From an uncultured Fibrobacter sp. (GTDB lineage Bacteria; Fibrobacterota; Fibrobacteria; Fibrobacterales; Fibrobacteraceae), in NCBI GenBank assembly GCA_946405515.1, contig CAMJHM010000002.1, positions 1-64,000 of the forward strand: a stretch of 64,000 nucleotides of DNA. Reading direction: 5' to 3'. The notes below the pieces were generated by a model. It searched no databases. It saw nothing but the letters and a program-made list of their open reading frames with translations, and was not told the origin of the DNA. Position numbers and translations under genes: made by a program. Shown in pieces: positions 22,153 to 29,351 of the stretch (its first letter is position 1; every line of letters starts with the position of its first letter).

Positions 22153-24918
22153 ATGAAACGATTGCTTTTTTTGTTTTTTATGATTCTTGCCTTATCCGCC
22201 TGTACGGAGGATTACGATGCTTTTGGTGCGTCGGATTACAGGACTTTGGATGAATTGGTCTTTGAAAATCAGGAAGACGATGCTCGGATATTCTCTGACG
22301 AACACAAGATTCAGGTGACCCTTGTTGCCCCTTCGGATTCTTTTGTCTGGGATTCGGTGACGATAGAGAAAATCGGGGTGAGCCATTTTGCGTCGCTCCA
22401 TCTTGTGGAAAGCAAGGTGCGGAGTTTCCCGCCTGATTCCGCAAAACTGGATTCCATAGCAAAAAAGGTCGCCTATTCGAAGGAAAAATTAAGCAAGGGG
22501 AGTAAAATCCGTCTGCCGTCTTCGAAAACGGTTTATGTAATCGTGGTTTCGGAAAGCGGCAAGACTGCAATCTGGCAGATTGTTTTTGAGTTGCAAGGTG
22601 GCGATGTGGAATCGTCCCAGGAATCGGAGGATTCGGGCGATGATCCAGAAGATTCAGGTGATGCAAAATCTACGTCTTCAAGTTCGTCCAAAAAAGGGAA
22701 TTCTAGTTCTTCTGAAAAATCGGATGGGGCATCGTCGGGTAAGGATTCAAAAGAGGAATCTTCTAGCAGTGAAGCGACTTTGGATTCCAATGTGTCGTTC
22801 AGCATAAAGTTTGCAGACCAATTGGAGGCCCGCGAAGCGGGAGATACTATCCATGTAATCTTTGCGCACGGAATGGACCTCGCGAAAGTCAAGGTGGATA
22901 CTTCGGAATCATTTGTTTTTCGCAAGTCCAGTTTGGATAGCAGCCCGACAAAAGTAAAAGATTGGAGCAAGGTTCAGAAGTTCGTGGTGACTTCGGAAAG
23001 CGGGGCGTCAAAAACCTGGTATGTGGACGTATCGACTCTCCCGAGTAGCGAGAAGGCTTTTGAAATAATTTTCAAGGATGAGTTGAAGTCAAATAGAAAT
23101 GGCGATACGATTGTGGTACGACTGAAGAACGGTTCGGATGTGGGAAAAGCGTCCGTAGCTTCGTGGAGCGTGTCGGAAGGAGCTTCCATTTCGCCGATGC
23201 CGGATTCCGTAAAGAGCTGGTCCAAATCGCAGAAGCTTGAAATTGTCGCAGAAGATGGTTCCAAGGTAACGTGGTATGTAACTGTGGTCGAAGCGGAAGC
23301 GGACGAAGTCGTTTCTGACGAAAAGGAACTTGTGTCCGTGACGGCGAAGGACGAGGTCAAGGCGGCGACAATCGATGAGTCCAAGAAAACGGTCGTTGTC
23401 CACATGAAAAAGGCAGAGGACCTTGCCGAGGTGGAACTTTCCATTAAGGTATCGCCGTCGGCATACATCAATCTTGAATCGAAGGTAGACTTGCGCCAGC
23501 CTCAGAAATTGGTTATTACTGCCGAAGACAAGTCGACTGCCGAATGGACCGTGAGCGGGGATTATGTGAAACTGAACGATGCCGAAATATTGGCATTCAC
23601 TCTGGATAATGCTGCTAACGGTTTTTCTGCTGAAGTGAACCTTGATGCTGAGAAAAAGACGATTTCATTTGCGGTGCCTTCCAAGTACGGGTCCAAACTT
23701 TCCAAGGTCTATTTCGATGCCGAGTATTCCGAAGCGGCACGTAAAGGAACTCCTGCCGAGGATTACTTGGACCTGAGCGATGGCAGTGCCGAAATAGTCG
23801 TGGTTGCCGAGGACGGGACCGAAGCTACATGGACGGTATCGGTCACTGTGGTGGAGACGGTCTCTGTTCCGCCAAGACTGCTTTCGATGAAGATTGCCGG
23901 GAGTACGGCGGTAATCGACAGTGCCGATGAAGGGGGTTCCCGTGTTTTCCATGTCCACTACGACAATTTGACTTACCTTGCGGACTTGAAAAATCTCGTG
24001 GTCAGCGACATTGAACTTACTGATGGCGCTACGGTGTCTGGCATTTCTGAAGGGAATGCTTTTGACTTGAGTCGGGGACTGAGCGTTTCTGTGTCGAATG
24101 GCGAGGAAACTGCCGAGTATGTCGTGCAGGCGGGGTATCAGTATCCGGGAAGCGATTTCAACCATTGGGTAAAGGATGCGTTTGGCAAGACGAACGATAT
24201 CGACGGCTGGGATAACGGAAACAACGACGCCGTTACTTCGACCAAGACGCTTACCGTGAACGAAAATGAACAAGTTATCAAGATGGAGTCGATATATGCT
24301 TCTGTTTTGGGTGTCGGTCGCTTTGCTAGCGGAAACATGTTTATTGGCTATTTCAATCCCAAGGGTGTTGGTACGCTCAAGTTGACCGGCTATAACGATG
24401 GCAACGAACTTATTGATTTTGGTCGCCCGTTCAGTGGCCGCCCCAGATTTGTTGAATTTGACGTGAAGTACCAAGGCAAGGGAGATTCTTGCGATTTGTA
24501 TATAATCCTTGAACATCGTAGTCGTACAAGCAACGAGGGCAAAAATCAGTACCGCACCTCTAGCGACGTGAATACCTTGATTGCCTCGGCTTGGTATCGG
24601 GCGACGACTGTCACCAGCGAGGATGACCCGGATGTCGTTTCTATTACGGATGCCTCGCGCGCGGGCTACAAGACAGTTCGTCTGGCATTGAAGTACGGAG
24701 TGCCCTTGGCTGGATCGCCGATTTACAATTCCAGTGTCTTTAACAAAAAACTCAAGAATACTAATGGTATCGATAACCACATGGTGCAGACGGAATCTCC
24801 GGATGATTTTGATGTGACGCACATTCGCATCGTGATGGCTTCTAGCGCTTTGGGCAACTTGTACGAGGGATCGGTCGGTGCGACTCTCTGGGCCGACGAG
24901 CTACGTCTTATTTACTGA
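22153..24918 (+). CDS. Large multi-domain lipoprotein with PCMD domain
   Basis: 921 residues. Lipobox LALSAC (Cys17). A Ser-rich linker occupies about 155-215. At least five homologous beta modules of 75-100 residues follow one another, each ending in a strand like S-G-A-S-K-T-W-Y-V-D-V or D-G-S-K-V-T-W-Y-V-T-V (ends near 297, 378, 477, 577). The C-terminal PCMD domain begins near 663 (YPGSDFNHWVKDAFG) with FGRPFSGRPRFVEFDVKY and ends LWADELRLIY, paralogous to the end of the gene at 20355. It follows that gene by 13 bases. The likely role is glycan contact at the surface; no enzyme motif was seen. Confidence 0.85.
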   Translation: MKRLLFLFFMILALSACTEDYDAFGASDYRTLDELVFENQEDDARIFSDEHKIQVTLVAPSDSFVWDSVTIEKIGVSHFASLHLVESKVRSFPPDSAKLDSIAKKVAYSKEKLSKGSKIRLPSSKTVYVIVVSESGKTAIWQIVFELQGGDVESSQESEDSGDDPEDSGDAKSTSSSSSKKGNSSSSEKSDGASSGKDSKEESSSSEATLDSNVSFSIKFADQLEAREAGDTIHVIFAHGMDLAKVKVDTSESFVFRKSSLDSSPTKVKDWSKVQKFVVTSESGASKTWYVDVSTLPSSEKAFEIIFKDELKSNRNGDTIVVRLKNGSDVGKASVASWSVSEGASISPMPDSVKSWSKSQKLEIVAEDGSKVTWYVTVVEAEADEVVSDEKELVSVTAKDEVKAATIDESKKTVVVHMKKAEDLAEVELSIKVSPSAYINLESKVDLRQPQKLVITAEDKSTAEWTVSGDYVKLNDAEILAFTLDNAANGFSAEVNLDAEKKTISFAVPSKYGSKLSKVYFDAEYSEAARKGTPAEDYLDLSDGSAEIVVVAEDGTEATWTVSVTVVETVSVPPRLLSMKIAGSTAVIDSADEGGSRVFHVHYDNLTYLADLKNLVVSDIELTDGATVSGISEGNAFDLSRGLSVSVSNGEETAEYVVQAGYQYPGSDFNHWVKDAFGKTNDIDGWDNGNNDAVTSTKTLTVNENEQVIKMESIYASVLGVGRFASGNMFIGYFNPKGVGTLKLTGYNDGNELIDFGRPFSGRPRFVEFDVKYQGKGDSCDLYIILEHRSRTSNEGKNQYRTSSDVNTLIASAWYRATTVTSEDDPDVVSITDASRAGYKTVRLALKYGVPLAGSPIYNSSVFNKKLKNTNGIDNHMVQTESPDDFDVTHIRIVMASSALGNLYEGSVGATLWADELRLIY

Positions 24919-25044
24919 TGCGCTATGCTGTTTGCATGGCAGGAATCGTCTAGATTGTGGATAATTTCAGGCTTATTTCCTGATTTCGCTTTTTTTGCAG
25001 GATAGTTTTTTCTAGTTTTAGAAAAAAATTCGTGGAGGATTTTT

Positions 25045-25368
25045 ATGGCAGCAATCACTTTGACTGCAGAGAATTTTGACCAGGTTATTGGCTCCGGCCA
25101 GCTCGTTTTTGTGGATTTCTGGGCCACTTGGTGTCGCCCGTGCATGATGATGGGTCCGGTTGTCGAAGAATTGGCCCAGGAATACGACGGTCGCGTCATT
25201 ATTGCCAAGATGAATGTGGACGATCCGGGCGTGGGCGATATCTGCGGACGTTTCGGCATCACCAACATCCCGAACATGAAGCTCTTCAAGAACGGGGTCG
25301 AAGTCGACAACGTTGTGGGTGCTGTGCCCAAGGCGACCGTGAAGGGCGTCATTGACAGGAACTTGTAG
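25045..25368 (+). CDS. trxA: Thioredoxin
   Basis: 107 residues, the normal size of a cytosolic thioredoxin. The active site is WCRPC (Cys30, Cys33), where E. coli has WCGPC; the Gly to Arg change occurs naturally in some thioredoxins and may shift redox potential. FVDFWATWC, KMNVDDPG and the cis-Pro NIPNMKLFKNG are all present. A strong GGAGG lies upstream. It is followed 15 bases later by hisF on the same strand. Confidence 0.93.
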   Translation: MAAITLTAENFDQVIGSGQLVFVDFWATWCRPCMMMGPVVEELAQEYDGRVIIAKMNVDDPGVGDICGRFGITNIPNMKLFKNGVEVDNVVGAVPKATVKGVIDRNL

Positions 25369-25383
25369 TTTTTAACCATTTTT

Positions 25384-26175
25384 ATGCTAACCAAACGTCT
25401 CATAGTCTGTCTCGATGTCCGGAACCGCAAGGTCACGAAGGGCGTAAAGTTCAAAGGAAATATTGATATCGGTGACCCGGTGGAAATGGGCGCTCAGTAC
25501 AGTGCCGACGGCGTTGACGAATTGGTCTTTTACGACATTACCGCAAGTGCGGAAAATCGTCCGTGCGACATGGAGATGATTCGCCAGATAGCGAAGCGCG
25601 TCTTTATCCCGTTTGCTGTGGGTGGCGGAATCCGCAACCTTGACGATATGCACGAGGCCTTGCTGGCCGGTGCCGAGAAAGTGAGCGTGAACAGCCTCGC
25701 CGTTTTGCATCCCGAAATCATTGCCGATGGCGCAAAAGCCTTTGGGCGGCAGTGCGTGGTGCTCGGCATGGATGCTAAGTTTGTCGGAGTCTCCGAGAAA
25801 ATCCCGAGCGGCTACGAGGTGTTTATCCGTGGCGGCAGGCAGGCGATGGGTATCGATGCCGTCGAGTGGGCCAAGAAGGCCGAAGATTTGGGAGTAGGCG
25901 AGATTTGCCTGAATTCCATCGACACGGATGGCGTGAAGAACGGCTACGAACTTACCATTACCGACAAGATTGCGAAGGCGGTGCAGGTGCCCGTGATTGC
26001 AAGTGGTGGTGCAGGAACGCCTGCCCATATTGTCGACTTGTTCCGCAAGACCTCTGCCGATGCGGCGCTGGTCGCCTCGATGGTGCATTTCGGAGACTAC
26101 ACGGTGCCCGGTATCAAGGGCGAAATGCTTGCGGCAGGAATCCCTGTGCGCAAGAAGATGAACGGCGAGGTCTAG
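25384..26175 (+). CDS. hisF: Imidazole glycerol phosphate synthase, cyclase subunit
   Basis: 263 residues. HisF cyclises PRFAR with ammonia from HisH in histidine synthesis. It is a TIM barrel with both catalytic aspartates at their canonical numbers: Asp11 (CLDVRN) and Asp130 (LGMDAK). Phosphate-binding loops are AVGGGIRNLDD and VIASGGAGTPAHI, and DTDGVKNGYE is conserved. The family usually starts exactly here. No hisH or other his gene lies adjacent; hisC and a hisN-like gene lie 6.5 kb away, so the pathway is dispersed. It is directly followed by tldD with no gap. Confidence 0.95.
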   Translation: MLTKRLIVCLDVRNRKVTKGVKFKGNIDIGDPVEMGAQYSADGVDELVFYDITASAENRPCDMEMIRQIAKRVFIPFAVGGGIRNLDDMHEALLAGAEKVSVNSLAVLHPEIIADGAKAFGRQCVVLGMDAKFVGVSEKIPSGYEVFIRGGRQAMGIDAVEWAKKAEDLGVGEICLNSIDTDGVKNGYELTITDKIAKAVQVPVIASGGAGTPAHIVDLFRKTSADAALVASMVHFGDYTVPGIKGEMLAAGIPVRKKMNGEV

Positions 26176-27558
26176 GTGAATCAGGAAGTTGCCGTAAAGA
26201 TTTTCGAAGCGGGCCGCAGTGCCGGAGCTGACTTTGTCGAGATTTTCGAAGAAGAAACTCGCAGTTCCTGCTTGGGTTTAAAGGACCGCCATATCGAGAC
26301 GGCGACTGCGGGAACCGAATATGGAATTGGTGTCCGCCTGCTTTATGGCACCGAAGTGCTTTACGGATTTACCAGCGACGATAGCGAAGAGGCTCTCGTG
26401 AAGTTGGTCCGGACGCTTGCGTTCGGTCGAATTTCCGGGGCTGCTCCGAAGTCTTTTGAATTTGCTCCCGAAAAACGGGTATGCGATTTTAACGAGGCTG
26501 CTTACAAGGATCCTCGCCTGTTGGGGCAGTCCATTAAGCAAGATTTTTTATTCCGCGCCGATAACGCGGCTCGTGCCCTTTCCCCGAAGATTGTGCAGGT
26601 GGGGGCCAGTGTCGTGGATAGCTGCACGGCTATTACCCTCATGAACAGCGAGGGGCTGCACCTTGAAATGACCCGTGGTCGGTTGCGTGTAAATGTAAAC
26701 GTGACGGCGACCGACGGCACCGAGCGCTTGACATCGCATGAGGCTCCTGGAGCCTTGGGTGGCTATGAACTGTTGGGCAATTATTCCCCCGAAGAACTGG
26801 CGTCTATTACGGGCGAGCGCGTGTTGCGCATGCTCGATGCTGGCTATATTGCCGGCGGCCAGATGCCTGTGGTGATGGGCAACGGCTTTGGTGGCGTGAT
26901 TTTCCACGAGGCCTGTGGGCACCCGCTCGAGACGGAATCGGTCCGCCGCAATGCGAGCCCCTTCTGCGGCAAACTCGGCGAAGCTATTGGCCAGCCTTGC
27001 CTTACCGCGATTGACGACGGGACGATGGATGGCGTGTGGGGTAGCCTCAAGTACGATGACGAAGGCTCGCCGACGCAGCGCACCGTCCTTATCGAAAACG
27101 GAATTCTGAAAACTTACATGAGCGACCGCGTGGGTGCTGCCGAGGTGGGAGTGCCCCTTACGGGATCTGCCCGTCGCGAAAGCTACAAATATGCCCCGGT
27201 GAGCCGTATGCGCAACACCTTTATTGCGCCGGGCAAAGATTCTTTGGATTCCATGATTGCAAGTGTCGATAACGGCCTTTATGCGGCCCGCATGGCTGGT
27301 GGTTCGGTGAACCCGGCCACGGGCGAGTTTAATTTTGCTGTCGACGAAGGCTATGTTATCCGCAATGGCAAAATTTGCGAACCTGTGCGCGGAGCGACGC
27401 TTATCGGCAAAGGTCATGAAATCATGCCGCGAATCAGCATGGTGGGGTCGGACTTTGAACAGGCCGCCGGTGTTTGCGGAGCCTCTTCGGGCCATGTGCC
27501 TGTAACCGTCGGGCAGCCGAGCATCAAGGTTGATCAGATCCTCGTCGGTGGGCGATAG
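26176..27558 (+). CDS. tldD: Metalloprotease TldD
   Basis: 460 residues from a GTG that follows the hisF stop with no spacer; GGCGAGG inside the end of hisF can serve as ribosome site. TldD pairs with TldE/PmbA to degrade peptides and process modified peptides in the cytosol. The zinc motif HEACGH (His244, Glu245, His249) lies in VIFHEACGHPLETE. The C-terminal MPRISMVGSDFEQAAGVCGASSGHVPV is typical of the TldD subunit. The partner PmbA is not in the window. Translational coupling with hisF is likely, but a functional link is not implied. Confidence 0.93.
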   Translation: MNQEVAVKIFEAGRSAGADFVEIFEEETRSSCLGLKDRHIETATAGTEYGIGVRLLYGTEVLYGFTSDDSEEALVKLVRTLAFGRISGAAPKSFEFAPEKRVCDFNEAAYKDPRLLGQSIKQDFLFRADNAARALSPKIVQVGASVVDSCTAITLMNSEGLHLEMTRGRLRVNVNVTATDGTERLTSHEAPGALGGYELLGNYSPEELASITGERVLRMLDAGYIAGGQMPVVMGNGFGGVIFHEACGHPLETESVRRNASPFCGKLGEAIGQPCLTAIDDGTMDGVWGSLKYDDEGSPTQRTVLIENGILKTYMSDRVGAAEVGVPLTGSARRESYKYAPVSRMRNTFIAPGKDSLDSMIASVDNGLYAARMAGGSVNPATGEFNFAVDEGYVIRNGKICEPVRGATLIGKGHEIMPRISMVGSDFEQAAGVCGASSGHVPVTVGQPSIKVDQILVGGR

Positions 27559-27603
27559 AGCGGATTGCCAGGAAAATTCATTCAAAAATAACTGTATAAA
27601 TTA

Positions 27604-27640
27604 AAACAACGGCGCCCCTTGCGAAACGCCGTTGTTTGGT
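27604..27640 (+). terminator. Hairpin after tldD, probable terminator
   Basis: Stem of 11 bp, AACAACGGCG and its complement plus one outer pair, with a 12-base loop CCCCTTGCGAAA. It is followed by only three T, so termination may need Rho or be partial. Confidence 0.6.
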
Positions 27641-27902
27641 GTATGGGATGTTTGGTTTTGTTGCTAACTTTTATCGTTTGCTCTCATAATGTAGATTAGT
27701 ATACTCCAAATAGGTATAATTGGGGGGAGTTTCCGATGTAAAGGTTTACAACGGAAAGGTCGGCTTGTACGGAAAAATTCTCGTAATTGCGTAATTTGGG
27801 CGATTTTCGCCATTTTTTTGCCGATGGAGAATAAGGGGGGGCGAAATAAATGTCTGGATGTCTTTTTGGAAAAAGATGCCGCGAATCCACGACGGTTACG
27901 AT

Positions 27903-27921
27903 AAAAACCTTGTCGAGGTTT
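27903..27921 (-). terminator. Small intrinsic terminator of the gene at 27938-28310
   Basis: On the minus strand AAACCT, loop CGACA, AGGTTT, then a few T. It lies 17 bases past the stop of the frameshifted gene. The stem is short but correctly placed. Confidence 0.55.
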
Positions 27922-27937
27922 GACGCTGAAAAAAAAA

Positions 27938-28310
27938 TCAGAAATTGAGCAACAGGTTACCGCCGAATGCTTGATTGATGGGATTGAACGTCGGCAATAT
28001 ATCCAGACTTACAGAATGATCCGCTTTCTGGTAATTTTTTATCTGCTCTTTATAGTATTCCGCGCGACTCTTTTTCTTGTAGCTAGATACTTTAACGTCA
28101 TAATCTTCGGAGCGTTTCTTGGGCCCCGCCGCCAATGAATAATCCCGCACCCGCTTTACTTAGGTGTTCCGCTGATTCCGTATAGCGCTCCACCTTCTTT
28201 GCGTATTCAACAGCAACGGAGTCCTGCTGTGTGTTGTAGTAAGCAGAAGGCTCCTGGGCAAAAGCCGCCAAGGTCAGGAATAATGCAATGGTTACCGAGT
28301 GCATCACCAT
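27938..28310 (-). pseudogene. Frameshifted small exported protein
   Basis: Two overlapping frames read as one gene. The first (28310 to 28098) begins MVMHSVTIALFLTLAAFA, a signal peptide, and runs to KAGAGLFIGGGA. The second frame continues with PKKRSEDYDVKVSSYKKKSR and ends LPTFNPINQAFGGNLLLNF, a terminal Phe typical of outer-membrane proteins. Removing one base from the run of four C at 28124-28127 (G on the coding strand) joins them into about 123 residues. It is either a real frameshift or a sequencing error. The leader resembles that of the gene at 28501-29130. Confidence 0.65.
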
Positions 28311-28314
28311 TGTT

Positions 28315-28355
28315 TAGTTTTCCCTCCGCTCATAAAGAGTCCCTTTAAAATCTTA
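28315..28355 (-). promoter_or_regulatory. Duplicated leader, copy 1
   Basis: Read on the minus strand, this is a purine-rich ribosome site (GGAGGG) preceded by a CTTTATGAGC-like word and AAAGGGACT. It closely matches 29130-29170 in front of the next minus-strand gene. The shared block of about 35 bases covers the 5' leader and ribosome site rather than coding sequence. Confidence 0.6.
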
Positions 28356-28500
28356 TAGCCCAAATAGGGTAAACGGCATGTTTTTTGCGTTGTAGTATTT
28401 TAAAACACTTATTTTCTATGTAAAATGGCGAATTATGAGGGGGAATCAGTCCTTTTTTGCCGTTCTTGGATTACAAAGACGTTCATTCATCATTTAACGT

Positions 28501-29130
28501 CTAGTACGTCTTATGGCTCTTTACAATTTCAACGAGAGTTATTTCAATGTTAGTCTCTCTATTTTTCTGATCCATTTCAACCGTAAAATAGTTGCCGTTT
28601 TTCGTTTTCAGCACAGCGTACGCAACACTGTAAGAACCATTGGTTGTCAGCATCCATGCAAACACATCGCCATCTTGGCGTTCAAATTTTGTTTCGCCAT
28701 ACTGGATCGGTTTTTCTGAATTCTCCGCCTGAGTCATCGTTTTGTAATGGTCAAAAAGTCCAATCAAAACTAACGAATCCGACTGGCTAAAATCGACTCC
28801 GCTATCTTTCTCTAGTCTTTCGAACATCGATTTCGTTTGACCCTCAATCGCCAATTTTACATACGAGTTATCGTCAGCATCCGCCAATTCAACAAGCGCA
28901 GCTTCTTTCTCATTCTTGCGAGCTTTTAAAACGACCCAATCGGCAGAAGGGATTTCAAAAGACAATGGTTCCGGATAAGGCACATTTATCGTAAAATACG
29001 GGCTAGGCTCACCCGTCCAAAAAGACGATGTCCTTTTAAAAGTGATGTCATTGTAGTTCGTTGCGCACCCGCAAAGGAACACGAACGAAGTTAAACAGAT
29101 TAAAGTAAAGGAAACTTTTAAATAATTCAT
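28501..29130 (-). CDS. Hypothetical lipoprotein, AT-rich
   Basis: 209 residues. Signal peptide and lipobox FLCGC (Cys22; a second Cys precedes it). The mature part is soluble and beta-rich with no recognised family (PSADWVVLKARKNEKEAALVELADADDN; FDHYKTMTQAEN). AT content and codon use differ from the flanking tldD and clpB, so it may be acquired or simply poorly expressed. It and the frameshifted gene to its left share duplicated leaders. It is divergent from clpB. Confidence 0.75.
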   Translation of the reverse strand: MNYLKVSFTLICLTSFVFLCGCATNYNDITFKRTSSFWTGEPSPYFTINVPYPEPLSFEIPSADWVVLKARKNEKEAALVELADADDNSYVKLAIEGQTKSMFERLEKDSGVDFSQSDSLVLIGLFDHYKTMTQAENSEKPIQYGETKFERQDGDVFAWMLTTNGSYSVAYAVLKTKNGNYFTVEMDQKNRETNIEITLVEIVKSHKTY

Positions 29131-29170
29131 GTTTTCCCTCTGCTCATAAGGAGCCCCTTTAAGACCTACT
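29130..29170 (-). promoter_or_regulatory. Duplicated leader, copy 2
   Basis: Matches 28315-28355: on the minus strand AAAGGGGCTCCTTATGAGCAG followed by AGGGAAAAC and the ATG at 29130. Conservation of this leader upstream of two unrelated small exported proteins suggests common control or recent segmental duplication. Confidence 0.6.
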
Positions 29171-29225
29171 TTCTGAATATACCTTTATTAATGCGGAATT
29201 AAACGCCAGTGTGTCTTATTTTGAA

Positions 29226-29253
29226 AAAATGCCGCTGAAAAATGCGACATTTT
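29226..29253 (+). promoter_or_regulatory. Dyad upstream of the clpB promoter, possible activator site
   Basis: Inverted repeat AAAATGCCGC (29226-29235) and GCGACATTTT (29244-29253), matching at 9 of 10 positions, with an 8-base spacer. It is centred about 86 bases before the start of transcription predicted from the promoter at 29299. That position is right for a bacterial enhancer-binding protein. It does not end any plus-strand gene, so a terminator role is unlikely. Confidence 0.5.
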
Positions 29254-29298
29254 TTGCTTTTTTAGCCGTTTTTGGACGTTTTTTGCCGAACTCAGCCC

Positions 29299-29316
29299 TT
29301 GGCACGGGTTTTGCAT
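29299..29316 (+). promoter_or_regulatory. Sigma-54-type promoter of clpB
   Basis: TTGGCACGGGTTTTGCAT fits the -24/-12 consensus (TGGCACG-N4-TTGCA) closely, with the required ten bases between GG (29301-29302) and GC (29313-29314). Expected transcription start is about 29326, giving a leader of about 26 bases before the clpB ATG, with AGAAGG as ribosome site. No comparable match was noticed elsewhere in the window. Confidence 0.72.
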
Positions 29317-29351
29317 CTAGAAAGCGGTAAAAATAAAAAGAAGGTTCATTT

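Larger units (their letters stand above)
27559..27937. other. Intergenic stretch with two hairpins and no gene
   Basis: 379 bases, AT-rich. An 11-bp perfect hairpin (27604-27614 with 27627-27637) lies 45 bases after tldD and probably ends its transcript, although the T tract is weak (GTTTGG). A second hairpin (27905-27910 with 27916-27921) precedes T residues on the minus strand and probably ends the minus-strand gene at 27938. Short frames between them have no ribosome sites or coding-like composition. Confidence 0.7.

Noticed and set aside
25000-25044. Hairpin TTTTTTCTA-GTTT-TAGAAAAAA before thioredoxin as a regulatory RNA
   Set aside because: The stem is almost pure A/T and short. It is weak and expected by chance in an AT-rich leader.
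27696-27890. 64-codon minus-strand frame in the gap after tldD
   Set aside because: No ribosome site, unusual composition with no signal or domain, and it does not extend either neighbour.
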